DNA of 64,000 bases from Bacteroidota bacterium (GTDB taxonomy: Bacteria; Bacteroidota; Bacteroidia; Chitinophagales; BACL12). Position 1 is the first letter of the stretch, and each line of letters begins with the position of its first letter. The notes under the pieces were generated by a model. The model had not been told where the DNA came from, did not search any database, and saw only the letters and a program-made list of their open reading frames with translations. The stretch covers positions 496,001 through 560,000 of the forward strand of contig JADKEK010000001.1 in NCBI GenBank assembly GCA_016718035.1, read 5' to 3'. Both the position numbers and the translations under genes were made by a program. Positions 9,746 to 18,735 of this stretch are shown one piece after another.

Positions 9746-10725
9746 CGTGGAACATCAATTCCTTCTATAATGGATTTAATTACTGATGAACTGTCGTATC
9801 CTTCTAATTCTTTATCAGGCGTTAAGATGATACGGTGATTAAGAACAGGATAGGTGACAAAATGAATGTCATCCGGTGTTACGAAATTGCGTCCGTTCAT
9901 AGCTGCAACTGCTTTAGATGCTTTCATAATATTTAAAGAGGCACGTGGTGAAGCTCCTAAGAATAAGTCGCCGTGATTACGTGTTTTAAATACAATATTG
10001 GCAATATAATCGAGTAACTCATCTTTAATGTGAACATGCTCCACAACATCACGACATTTTTGTAATTGTTGCACAGTAACTACTGCTTGAACGCTGTCTT
10101 TTTGTTTGTTACTGAAATCTTCTTTAAAACGATATAAGATTTGTTTTTCTTCCTCTAAATCAGGATAGGTAATTTTAATTCGGAAGATAAAACGGTCTAG
10201 CTGTGCTTCCGGTAATTTATAGGTGCCTTCCTGTTCTATAGGGTTTTGTGTGGCAATTACAAAAAACGGAAAACCCATTGCATGTGATTCGCCATCCATA
10301 GAAACTTTGAGTTCTTCCATAACTTCAAGCAAAGCAGCTTGCGTTTTGGCAGGTGAGCGGTTAATCTCATCAATTAAAACAATATTGGAAAATATTGGCC
10401 CTTTTTTGAAACTAAAGTCGTTTGTTTTTTGATTAAATACCAATGTTCCTAACACATCGGTTGGCATCAAATCGGGCGTAAATTGTATTCTTGAAAAATC
10501 TGTTGCTATTGTTTTGGCTAACAATTTTGCTGTTAATGTTTTGGCAATACCCGGAACACCTTCAATTAAAATATGGCCACCGCATAACAAACCGGTAATG
10601 AGCAAGTCAATCATTTTTTCCTGACCGATAATTACCTTTTTAAGTTCATTGCGAATTAATTGTACCGAATTAGCTACTTGTTGTAATTCGGGTGACATTT
10701 CCTGGTAAAAAGAATTTTCTTCCAT
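9742..10725 (-). CDS. MoxR family AAA+ ATPase
   Basis: 327 aa. Walker A in EGVPGIAKT, Walker B in LIDEINRSPAKTQAALLEVMEE (only this segment is conserved), sensor 1 in ATQNPIEQEGTYKLPEAQ, and a C-terminal lid region with LGASPRASL. This is the usual length and layout of the MoxR family. It sits between DUF58 (4-bp overlap downstream) and DUF4350 (7-bp gap upstream), the standard order of this operon. It probably remodels or loads a client at the membrane. Confidence 0.93.
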   Translation of the reverse strand: MEENSFYQEMSPELQQVANSVQLIRNELKKVIIGQEKMIDLLITGLLCGGHILIEGVPGIAKTLTAKLLAKTIATDFSRIQFTPDLMPTDVLGTLVFNQKTNDFSFKKGPIFSNIVLIDEINRSPAKTQAALLEVMEELKVSMDGESHAMGFPFFVIATQNPIEQEGTYKLPEAQLDRFIFRIKITYPDLEEEKQILYRFKEDFSNKQKDSVQAVVTVQQLQKCRDVVEHVHIKDELLDYIANIVFKTRNHGDLFLGASPRASLNIMKASKAVAAMNGRNFVTPDDIHFVTYPVLNHRIILTPDKELEGYDSSSVIKSIIEGIDVPR

Positions 10726-10732
10726 AATAAGC

Positions 10733-12064
10733 TTATTTACAATTTTTATAAAAATAATCTAACAACTCATGTAATTGAACAACGTCCTGGTCGGTAACAT
10801 CGTTGGTGTTGTTGATGTATTTAATGTGTTTGAATATTTGCTTTAAATGATTTTCACTGATTTCAGATTTAAGGCGCACCTTCTCAATATAAACTTCATC
10901 AATTTCTTGTCCCGGTATTCTGTATCGCTCATTGATGAAGTGTAAAAACAGTTTTAATTTTTGTTGGGCTAGTTGTTTGTGATTTTTTTTGAGGTAATAC
11001 ATCCTGCCAATTGTTTGAATAAACTCCAACGATTTATTTTCATTGGGTTCCAAAACCGGAATAGGCTGTTGTAAACGTTTTGACCTGAATATTAAAAACA
11101 ATCCTAAACCCGCCAATATGCTATACCATGCCCAACGCAACGTTTTTTCACCCAAAATAAATTTTAGTGGACCTTCTTCCTGTTGGTCGTTATTAGGGTC
11201 TGGTGGTGCTAAAGAACGGGAAAAATTATCCCAAATAATTTCTCCGGGTTTTAAGTAAGATAATAATTTGGAGGTATATGTTATTTTATCTTCCTGAATT
11301 TGAAAGAAATTGGTAAATACTATTGGATTGGTATGGATATAAAAATTACCTGAACCATAAGGTACTTGAATAAAATTGGTAAAGTTTTTACTGTAAATGG
11401 TGCCAATATTTTTGTGAGGTATCATTTTTTGTTCATAATCCGGGAAAAAATAATTCCATGTATAATCAATTACCTCGTCCTTATACATTACGCCAAATTG
11501 ATATCCTTCCTTTTTGCGCAGCTCATTGAAGTGAAAGTTCATCCCAATTTTACTTGTTTCAAAGTTGGAGTAAGTATTTGGGTCTTCCGCATAATTTTCC
11601 TGTAACGAAAAAGTGCTATCTCCAAAACTATCCAAATAATAAACGGTATCATAAGAATAGCTCCCGGAAATATTGCCTAATAACACATCACTGGAAAAGT
11701 TTTCAGGAATAGCATTCGTGGCAATAAAAACATCGTTACCACGCTGCACAAATTGTTTGAGATTATCTAATGTGCTATCGGTATAATAAGGATAACTGCC
11801 TATAAACATGTAAGTGCGATGTTCACCGTTGATTTCGGTTAAAGGTTTATTAATATCTTCAGTAACAAAAGTCAATTTATCATTTGGAAAATAATCCTCA
11901 AGTAATTTAGTCAACACCAAAGTGCCATAAGGTTGATCAGAGTCAGAACGATAACTTTCAGCCCAGTTGTATTTATCATCTACATTGATTAACCGCAATA
12001 AGAGAATTATGGCTATAAATGCAACTACAGCAACAATGATTATTACAATCTCAGATTTTTTCAT
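10733..12064 (-). CDS. DUF4350 domain-containing membrane protein
   Basis: 443 aa. N-terminal membrane helix (residues ~5-24), DUF4350 core beginning WAESYRSDSDQPYGTLVLTK, a second helix at about residues 312-328 (WAWYSILAGLGLFLIF), and a cytoplasmic helical tail rich in Lys/Glu. In this operon type, DUF4350 proteins lie between the DUF4129 and MoxR genes. Its ATG overlaps the DUF4129 stop by 4 bp. Molecular role unknown. Confidence 0.85.
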   Translation of the reverse strand: MKKSEIVIIIVAVVAFIAIILLLRLINVDDKYNWAESYRSDSDQPYGTLVLTKLLEDYFPNDKLTFVTEDINKPLTEINGEHRTYMFIGSYPYYTDSTLDNLKQFVQRGNDVFIATNAIPENFSSDVLLGNISGSYSYDTVYYLDSFGDSTFSLQENYAEDPNTYSNFETSKIGMNFHFNELRKKEGYQFGVMYKDEVIDYTWNYFFPDYEQKMIPHKNIGTIYSKNFTNFIQVPYGSGNFYIHTNPIVFTNFFQIQEDKITYTSKLLSYLKPGEIIWDNFSRSLAPPDPNNDQQEEGPLKFILGEKTLRWAWYSILAGLGLFLIFRSKRLQQPIPVLEPNENKSLEFIQTIGRMYYLKKNHKQLAQQKLKLFLHFINERYRIPGQEIDEVYIEKVRLKSEISENHLKQIFKHIKYINNTNDVTDQDVVQLHELLDYFYKNCK

Positions 12065-12711
12065 GCCTTCGATTGTAATTGTTGAATGAGGTGAATAAAC
12101 AACGGACTCGCTTCGTTGTAATGTTGGTCGGTTATGGATTTATCGCCATACCAAACGAACTCGTAAATTAAGGTGTTTTTACTTAAAGCATCGTATTGTG
12201 GGTGATTGCGCAGTTCTATAAGATAATCCATATTGGTTTTATCTTTTTTCCACGTAATCAGTGATTTTTCATGTAACGATTTTAACATCATTAAATAATA
12301 AATCCGTATTGCCAATCTATAGTTTTTTGATGCTAATGCTTCACGTAAATAACGCTCAAGGTCACTTTCCATTGGCCGTTCCTCGAGATCGGTGATTATG
12401 TTTTGTGTTGCAGATTCAACCTTTGGATTGCCAAATAGTCCTCTCCCAAAAAAATAAAACAGGACAAAAATCAACAACGCTGCAATTAAAATAAATCCAA
12501 TAATTTGTAGCAGTGGCCCAAAATTTAAAGGAGCTGAAGTTTGAGATATTTCAACTTCTTCTTCTTCAATTATTTTTTCATTATAACTCAACCCGTCTAC
12601 AGCCTTATTCCAATCCGATTTTTCAATAGGATGGTATACTGGAATTTCCTCTTGTCCCAATAATACACAATGTATTAATACACATAATATGAATACCAAC
12701 AATCGCTTCAC
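12061..12711 (-). CDS. DUF4129 domain-containing membrane protein
   Basis: 216 aa starting with GTG at 12711 (signal-like MKRLLVFILCVLIHCVLLGQ). One central membrane helix (IIGFILIAALLIFVLFYFF), then the DUF4129 domain with NYRLAIRIYYLMMLKSLHEK and a KTNMDYL motif. The GTG overlaps the TGA of the SpoIIM-like gene (GTGA), so translation is probably coupled. DUF4129 is often found near transglutaminase/MoxR genes. Function unknown beyond this association. Confidence 0.85.
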   Translation of the reverse strand: MKRLLVFILCVLIHCVLLGQEEIPVYHPIEKSDWNKAVDGLSYNEKIIEEEEVEISQTSAPLNFGPLLQIIGFILIAALLIFVLFYFFGRGLFGNPKVESATQNIITDLEERPMESDLERYLREALASKNYRLAIRIYYLMMLKSLHEKSLITWKKDKTNMDYLIELRNHPQYDALSKNTLIYEFVWYGDKSITDQHYNEASPLFIHLIQQLQSKA

Positions 12712-14588
12712 CCTTTTACCATCGATTTAGAGTGAGCTAATTCCTGAACACGCGTTTGTAAATCTTCTGCGTCTTCAATTTCTTTTACACTGAAGTACAT
12801 CAATCCGATGTTAATGGCTACCATGGTTATTTGTAAGAAAATAACACCCATTAAAATGAAGGTGATACTGATATCCTGAATGGCTTCATAAATAAGTGGG
12901 TCAAAAGGGATATTCCACTTGATTAATTCCACATTGAAATAACAAATTAATGAATGCGCAATACAGGCCATCATGATACTTAAAACCAATAATGGCATAT
13001 ATAATAAATTCACATTTAAAAACTGTTTGAAATAATAATTGGCTTTTCTGAAAATGCCCCCACTTAGTTTTCCTTTAGAGGAAATGTCTGCAAACAACAT
13101 AAACACCAATGGCAATGCAGCAAAAAACAACCAGCGTATAATAGTGGTATTAATCAGTAACATACTGTGTAACCCAAAACATATCAGTAAAACAAACCAA
13201 CCTTTGGTCAACAAAAACTTGCCAAATCCAGAAAATAGAAACGGCTGATTTTTTTGTTTGATTAATTGTAAAACATAAATAGCAAGACTACTAATAATTG
13301 TCAAACTTATTACGTTTAACACCAATAATTTGTATCCTGCTAATGCTGTTGGTGCTTCCTGATAGTTCAACAACATAAAAACATCTCTGACAGATTCTAC
13401 TATAGCAGCTGCCCTTAATATTTGAATTTGGTGAAATACTTCTGTGAACGACATTATCTGCCAGAAATAAATGCCAACATAAACAAAAGTAGTAGCAAGT
13501 ACAACCTGCATAATCGGGCCGCTATATAAACGTAGCGCACTGAATCCATCTGCAAAAATTTCACCGTTGGTTTTTATTTTCCTTAAGTTGATGGATGGTA
13601 TTTTGTCAGCAGGTATTTCATCAGACTTGCGACTAACGGCAAAACCTTTTTTTGCTTTTCTTGCCGGGTAAATCACGAAATAAAATAACATAAAGCCGAA
13701 CTCCAAAATTATCAATAGCGCTCGCACAATATCCGGTGTTTCAGTATATCTCGTTAAAAAGCTTTCATTAATTCCGGCTAAAACAATAATAGGAGCTATA
13801 CCTAAAAATATTTGAACAGCTCTCAAGCCATGAATGCGAAATGATTGAGCCCTGGTGTAGGTGCCTGGAAACAACAGTCCTCTTCCTAAAGTAATGCCTG
13901 CAGTACCTGCAATTACAATGGCGGAAATTTCTAACGCACCATGCACCCAAATGGTTAAAAATGATTCTGCAAATAAACCGCGTTCTATAAAAAAGTATTG
14001 AAAAACGCCGACCATGATCCCATTGTATAAAATAAAATAAGCTGTGCCCAAGCCGAAAAAAATACCAAATATCATTGTCAAAAACGATACACGTAAATTG
14101 TTAAAGGTGATTGCGAAAAACATGTCAAACTCATTCATCTCCTTATACACTTTCATCGGGTCACCGGAAGCAATATTTTCTTCTGTCATACGCACATAAC
14201 TATCGCCCAAAATAAATCGCGCAAATTCAGGATCGTGCATACTTGAAAAAATGCCGATAAAAAACGCAATCATAAATAAGGTAAACGTAAACAACAATTG
14301 CCAGCGGGAGTCGTACATTTTTTGTGGTAACTCATCTGTCCAAAATGTTTGAAATTTCCGTCTTCTTCTAACCTTATTTTTATAGATGGTTTGAAAAACC
14401 TTTTGTGAAAGATTGTTCAAATAAATTTTAACCGAACGATTTGGATAATAAGTACGGGCATAGGAAAGATCGTCGGTTACCTGAATAAACAGGTTGCTCA
14501 CCTTTTCAGGGTCGGACTCTTTTTCGAATTTTTGCTCAAATTCGCCCCATTTCTGTTTGTTTTGCTCAATAAAACTGGTTTCCCGCAT
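12708..14588 (-). CDS. Stage II sporulation protein M-like (SpoIIM/DUF95) multi-pass membrane protein
   Basis: 626 aa from ATG 14588 (MRETSFIEQNKQKWGEFEQK). A longer frame extends upstream to 14783 but that part reads through the divergent promoter region and is not family-like. The N-terminal ~100 residues are cytoplasmic and helical, followed by the SpoIIM core with NLRVSFLTMIFGIFFGLGTA and WVHGALEISAIVIAGTAGI. A second membrane half of about five helices extends beyond the usual family length. In non-sporulating bacteria, SpoIIM-like genes are part of the RDD-SpoIIM-DUF58-MoxR association. First gene of a five-gene minus-strand operon. Confidence 0.87.
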   Translation of the reverse strand: MRETSFIEQNKQKWGEFEQKFEKESDPEKVSNLFIQVTDDLSYARTYYPNRSVKIYLNNLSQKVFQTIYKNKVRRRRKFQTFWTDELPQKMYDSRWQLLFTFTLFMIAFFIGIFSSMHDPEFARFILGDSYVRMTEENIASGDPMKVYKEMNEFDMFFAITFNNLRVSFLTMIFGIFFGLGTAYFILYNGIMVGVFQYFFIERGLFAESFLTIWVHGALEISAIVIAGTAGITLGRGLLFPGTYTRAQSFRIHGLRAVQIFLGIAPIIVLAGINESFLTRYTETPDIVRALLIILEFGFMLFYFVIYPARKAKKGFAVSRKSDEIPADKIPSINLRKIKTNGEIFADGFSALRLYSGPIMQVVLATTFVYVGIYFWQIMSFTEVFHQIQILRAAAIVESVRDVFMLLNYQEAPTALAGYKLLVLNVISLTIISSLAIYVLQLIKQKNQPFLFSGFGKFLLTKGWFVLLICFGLHSMLLINTTIIRWLFFAALPLVFMLFADISSKGKLSGGIFRKANYYFKQFLNVNLLYMPLLVLSIMMACIAHSLICYFNVELIKWNIPFDPLIYEAIQDISITFILMGVIFLQITMVAINIGLMYFSVKEIEDAEDLQTRVQELAHSKSMVKG

Positions 14589-14684
14589 GTGTTTTCTATG
14601 ACGTGGTAAATATATAGGTTTATTGCAAGGAAATAAAAGTTCTCCTTCTGCAAAACTTAAACAATTTAAATTCTTCCCAAATCG

Positions 14685-14716
14685 TTGTATGCATTCTAAT
14701 AAAAATGATACATTTG
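14685..14716 (+). promoter_or_regulatory. Bacteroidota promoter for the RDD gene at 14743
   Basis: TTG at 14685-14687 and TACATTTG at 14709-14716 with 21 bases between them, close to the phylum's TTG-N19/20-TAnnTTTG pattern. It leaves a leader of roughly 20 bases before ATG 14743. Confidence 0.6.
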
Positions 14717-14742
14717 GGCTTTGATGCAAGCGAATTCCACGG

Positions 14743-15468
14743 ATGCGGACAATTGATATTCTAACCACACAAAATGTAACCATTAATTACGAACTGGCAG
14801 AAGCCAAGGATAGGATATTTGCTACCATCATTGATATCATCATACAGTCTATCGGGCTCTTTCTTCTTTCCCTGATATTTATGTCAAGCGGAATGATGAG
14901 TGAGGACTACTTTTTGTATTTCATCGTTTTTCCGATATTGTTCTTTTATTATTTTGGTTCTGAACTGCTCATGGATGGTCAAACCCTAGGAAAACGTATG
15001 CTTGGAATTAAGGTGGTTAAGCTGACGGGCACCGAACCTTCTATCAACGACTATCTGATGCGTTGGGCACTAAGGCCAATAGATATCTTCTTTTCATTGG
15101 GCTCCATAGGCATTATGCTTGTAAGTTCCTCTGATAAAGCCCAACGTTTAGGCGATGTTGTCGCCAATACCACGGTAATCAAAACCACTTCTTCACAAAG
15201 AATTCAGCTTGCCGATATCCTGAGTATCAGAAACTTGTCCAATTACGAACCGGTTTACCCGCAAATTAGGACATTCGCCGAACACGAAATGTTATTGCTT
15301 AAAGAAGTAATGGATAAAAGCCTGAAATACCGGAACGACAGTCACGAGGAAGCCCTGGAAACTGCATGTCAATTGGTCAAACAGCGGCTTAATCTCGAAA
15401 AAATCCCTGCCGACAGGACGAGTTTTATCCGGACATTAATCAAAGATTATGTTGCGCTAAGTCGCTGA
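14743..15468 (+). CDS. RDD family membrane protein with cytoplasmic tail
   Basis: 241 aa. The RDD domain spans the N-terminal ~145 residues (ELAEAKDRIFATIIDIIIQS; LGKRMLGIKVVKL) with about three membrane helices. The C-terminal ~95 residues are hydrophilic and helical. Divergent from the SpoIIM-like gene; the RDD-SpoIIM-MoxR-DUF58 link is a known conserved association, which suggests these divergent units work together. Confidence 0.87.
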   Translation: MRTIDILTTQNVTINYELAEAKDRIFATIIDIIIQSIGLFLLSLIFMSSGMMSEDYFLYFIVFPILFFYYFGSELLMDGQTLGKRMLGIKVVKLTGTEPSINDYLMRWALRPIDIFFSLGSIGIMLVSSSDKAQRLGDVVANTTVIKTTSSQRIQLADILSIRNLSNYEPVYPQIRTFAEHEMLLLKEVMDKSLKYRNDSHEEALETACQLVKQRLNLEKIPADRTSFIRTLIKDYVALSR

Positions 15469-15548
15469 TTTTTACACTGTTCGCCTTGTATCTGTTTTAA
15501 AAGAACGTCAATTCGTTGTAAATCCTTCATTTTCGGGAATAAAAGCCA

Positions 15549-15556
15549 TACCTTTG
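15549..15556 (+). promoter_or_regulatory. -7 box of typA
   Basis: TACCTTTG, matching TAnnTTTG, ends only 10 bases before the typA ATG at 15567. The expected transcription start leaves a leader of only a few bases. No good -33 TTG. Confidence 0.5.
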
Positions 15557-15566
15557 CACCCATTTT

Positions 15567-17372
15567 ATGCAGGAAATAAGAAATATCGCAATTATTGCAC
15601 ACGTTGACCATGGCAAAACAACCCTGGTGGACAAAATTTTACATCATTGCCAGCTCTTCTCAAAAGAGCATAGCGAGCTCATTCTCGACAATAATGAATT
15701 GGAACGTGAACGTGGTATTACCATCGTGTCAAAAAACGTTTCTGTTAATTACAAAGGCTTCAAAATCAACATTATAGATACACCGGGCCACGCCGATTTT
15801 GGTGGTGAAGTTGAGCGTGTACTCAATATGGCTGATGGCGCTTTAGTTTTAGTTGATGCGTTTGAAGGACCTATGCCTCAAACACGTTATGTGTTAAGCA
15901 AGGCTATCGCATTAGGATTAAAACCTTGTGTGGTTATTAACAAGGTGGACAAAGACAACTGTAAGCCTGATGAGGTACACGAATCTATGTTTGATTTGAT
16001 GTTTAACCTCGGTGCAACTGAAGATCAGCTTGATTTCCCTACCGTTTACGGTTCTGCCAAATTCGGCTGGATGAGCGATGATTATAAAGTGCAAACTGCA
16101 GATGTTAGCGCCTTATTAGAAATGGTTATCAAACACGTTCCAACGCCTAAAATCGTAGAAGGAACAACGCAATTACAGGTTACCAGCATCGATTTCTCCA
16201 GTTATATCGGAAGAATTGCTGTAGGTAGAGTAGCACGCGGTTCGGTTAAGGCCGGACAGCCCGTTTCACTGGTAAAACGCGATGGCAGTATTGTTAAATC
16301 ACGTATTAAAGACCTCTTTATATTTGAAGGTTTAGGTAAAGCCAAAACTGACGAAGTAACCTGTGGAGATATTTGTGCCGTAACAGGAGTTGAAGGATTT
16401 GAAATTGCCGATACTATCTGCGATTTTGAAAATCCGGAAGCGTTACCAGGTATTCCAATTGATGAGCCTACTATGAGCATGTTGTTTAAAAGCAACGACT
16501 CGCCATTTTTTGGTAAAGAAGGTAAATTCGTTACAAGCCGCCACCTGCGCGACCGTTTACATAAAGAAATCGAGAAAAACCTTGCCCTCCGTATTGAGGC
16601 AACCAATAGTGCTGACTCATTTATGGTGTTTGGCCGTGGTATCCTCCATTTGGGTATTTTAGTGGAAACCATGCGCCGTGAAGGGTATGAGCTCCAACTA
16701 GGTCAACCAAAGGTTATTGTTAAAATGATCGACGGTCAAAAATGTGAGCCAATTGAAATCTTGGCTGTTGAAACTACCGAAGAAACTGCCGGAAAGGTTA
16801 TCGAAGCGGTAAGTAAACGCAAAGGTGAAATGATTACCATGCATGCCAAAGGTGATCGTACACATCTGGAATTTAATATCCCGTCACGCGGTATCATCGG
16901 CTTAAGAACCAATGTGTTAAACATCACTCAGGGTGAAGCAATTATGAGTCACCGCTTTAAAGCATATGAACCTTGGAAAGGGGATATCCCATCACGTATT
17001 AATGGTGTATTAATTGTTCATGAAACAGGTTCATCTATTGCTTATGCCATGGATAAGCTGCAGGATCGTGGTTTCTTCTTTATCGGAACCGGTGAAGACG
17101 TATATCAGGGTCAGGTAATTGGCGAACATAGCCGTGATAACGACCTTGTTGTAAATATTACAAAAACTAAAAAATTGACGAATATGCGCGCCAGTGGAAG
17201 CGACGATAAGGTATCGTTAGCCCCGCCACACCGCATGACGCTTGAAGAAGCAATGGAATATATTGATGAGGATGAGTTGGTAGAGGTTACACCATTGAAT
17301 ATCCGCTTGCGTAAAATCCACTTGTTGGAGCACGAACGCAAGAAAGCGAGCAGTATGGTGGAAATGGATTGA
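15567..17372 (+). CDS. typA: Translational GTPase TypA/BipA
   Basis: 601 aa, the usual TypA length. GTPase motifs: G1 AHVDHGKTTL (residues 11-20), G3 DTPGHADFGGE, G4 NKVDKD. It continues through EF-G-like domains II, III and V and the BipA-specific C-terminal domain (GIIGLRTNVLNITQGEAI, SIAYAMDKLQDRG). TypA binds the ribosome and supports 50S assembly and growth under stress. Monocistronic: it has its own -7 box and a terminator at 17427-17464. Confidence 0.97.
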   Translation: MQEIRNIAIIAHVDHGKTTLVDKILHHCQLFSKEHSELILDNNELERERGITIVSKNVSVNYKGFKINIIDTPGHADFGGEVERVLNMADGALVLVDAFEGPMPQTRYVLSKAIALGLKPCVVINKVDKDNCKPDEVHESMFDLMFNLGATEDQLDFPTVYGSAKFGWMSDDYKVQTADVSALLEMVIKHVPTPKIVEGTTQLQVTSIDFSSYIGRIAVGRVARGSVKAGQPVSLVKRDGSIVKSRIKDLFIFEGLGKAKTDEVTCGDICAVTGVEGFEIADTICDFENPEALPGIPIDEPTMSMLFKSNDSPFFGKEGKFVTSRHLRDRLHKEIEKNLALRIEATNSADSFMVFGRGILHLGILVETMRREGYELQLGQPKVIVKMIDGQKCEPIEILAVETTEETAGKVIEAVSKRKGEMITMHAKGDRTHLEFNIPSRGIIGLRTNVLNITQGEAIMSHRFKAYEPWKGDIPSRINGVLIVHETGSSIAYAMDKLQDRGFFFIGTGEDVYQGQVIGEHSRDNDLVVNITKTKKLTNMRASGSDDKVSLAPPHRMTLEEAMEYIDEDELVEVTPLNIRLRKIHLLEHERKKASSMVEMD

Positions 17373-17426
17373 ACTAAAAGTTTTGCACAAGGGTTATCCT
17401 AAGGTAAACACAAGAGTATAAAGAAG

Positions 17427-17464
17427 AAGTAACCGTTTATGATATTAATCACCGGTTACTTTTT
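17427..17464 (+). terminator. Terminator of typA
   Basis: Stem AGTAACCG (17427-17434) / CGGTTACT (17452-17459) followed by a run of T's to 17464. Confidence 0.75.
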
Positions 17465-17486
17465 CGTTAATTTAAGCTTCAAACAT

Positions 17487-17494
17487 TACTTTTG
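17487..17494 (+). promoter_or_regulatory. -7 box of the desaturase gene
   Basis: TACTTTTG (TAnnTTTG), 17 bases before ATG 17512. The -33 position reads TCG, so it is weak. Confidence 0.5.
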
Positions 17495-17511
17495 TATCGG
17501 GAAATTCATCA

Positions 17512-18606
17512 ATGAAAGGTAAAATAAAATTTGTCGAAAGACCCAGAACTGAGTTTTTCGCCACACTTCGTAGTAGGGTAAACCAATATTTCGAAGACAA
17601 CAAAATTGAGAAAACAGGCGATTGGCGCATGTTTATCAAAACATTTGTCATGTTACTGCTTTATATTGGGCCCTTTGTTGTCATTTTAACCAACATTTTG
17701 CCGGTAGGCCTCACGTTATTGATGTGGATGGTCATGGGTATAGGCGCTTCGGGTATGGGTATGGCAGTAATGCACGATGCCAACCATGGGGCTTATTCCA
17801 AAAACAAGTTTGTGAACCGTATGCTAGGTCGTTCAATCTACCTGGTAGGTGGCAGCAAGTTTACCTGGATTATCCAACACAACGTATTACATCATACTTA
17901 TACCAATATTTATGGTATGGATGAAGATATTGATGATAAACCTATCTTACGTCTTTCTCCACATGGTAAATTAAGTGGAATACATCGTTATCAGCATATT
18001 TATGCTCCGTTTATTTATAGTCTTGCTACTTTGGGTTGGACGTTAAATAAAGACTTCAAGCAATTGATTCGATACAATAAAAATGGTCTGACAAAAGGTT
18101 CAGGAGGTAATCCTACTGTTGAAATGATTAAACTGGTAATAAGCAAAATAGTATATTTCATGTTTATCATCGGTTTGCCGCTTTTATTGACAAACTATAG
18201 TTTAGGATTTATTATACTCGGCTTTTTAGTATTGCAGATAACTACAGGGTTATTTGTAACTACCATTTTTCAGTTGGCACACGTAATTGAAGAAACGGAT
18301 CATCCGCTTCCAACCGATAATGGTGAAATTGAAAACGCCTGGGCTATACATCAATTGGAAACTACCGCTAATTTTGCTAAGAAAAACAGAATTTTAAGCT
18401 GGTTTGTTGGAGGATTAAATTATCAGGTAGAACACCATTTGTTTTACAATATTTGTCATATCCACTACAAAAAAATTGCTCCCATTGTAAAACAAACTGC
18501 ACAAGAATTTGGTATTCCTTATTATGAAAAAACCACCTTCTGGGATTCGCTGGGTTCGCATATCAGAATTCTGAAAAAAATAGGCAATAACTACGCAGCA
18601 CAATAA
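17512..18606 (+). CDS. Membrane fatty acid desaturase (acyl-CoA / linoleoyl-CoA desaturase-like)
   Basis: 364 aa. It has the three histidine boxes of membrane desaturases: HDANHGAYS (from His88), HNVLHHTY (from His123) and QVEHHLF (around His308), which bind the di-iron centre. Four or so membrane helices lie between them. The QxxHH third box and overall pattern suggest a front-end/linoleoyl-CoA type desaturase without a fused cytochrome b5 domain. It would introduce double bases' carbon-carbon equivalent, i.e. double bonds, into membrane acyl chains. Followed by its own terminator and a potassium-channel gene. Confidence 0.9.
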   Translation: MKGKIKFVERPRTEFFATLRSRVNQYFEDNKIEKTGDWRMFIKTFVMLLLYIGPFVVILTNILPVGLTLLMWMVMGIGASGMGMAVMHDANHGAYSKNKFVNRMLGRSIYLVGGSKFTWIIQHNVLHHTYTNIYGMDEDIDDKPILRLSPHGKLSGIHRYQHIYAPFIYSLATLGWTLNKDFKQLIRYNKNGLTKGSGGNPTVEMIKLVISKIVYFMFIIGLPLLLTNYSLGFIILGFLVLQITTGLFVTTIFQLAHVIEETDHPLPTDNGEIENAWAIHQLETTANFAKKNRILSWFVGGLNYQVEHHLFYNICHIHYKKIAPIVKQTAQEFGIPYYEKTTFWDSLGSHIRILKKIGNNYAAQ

Positions 18607-18614
18607 ACTTACTA

Positions 18615-18640
18615 TCCGGAACTAAATTCCGGATTTTTTT
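18615..18640 (+). terminator. Terminator of the desaturase gene
   Basis: Stem TCCGGAA (18615-18621) / TTCCGGA (18627-18633), five-base loop, then T7. Confidence 0.8.
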
Positions 18641-18735
18641 ATTTTAGTCCGATAATGCCGACAATCGTTAGCATAAACAGGAAATAAAATAATAGCTTAG
18701 CACTCACATTTACCGCATTTGCAAATACCCACAAT

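Noticed and set aside
14588..14783. N-terminal extension of the SpoIIM-like protein
   Set aside because: The extra residues are not family-like and overlap the divergent promoter of the RDD gene.
16202..16672. Long open frame opposite typA
   Set aside because: It overlaps conserved GTPase codons in antisense and has no protein-like motifs.
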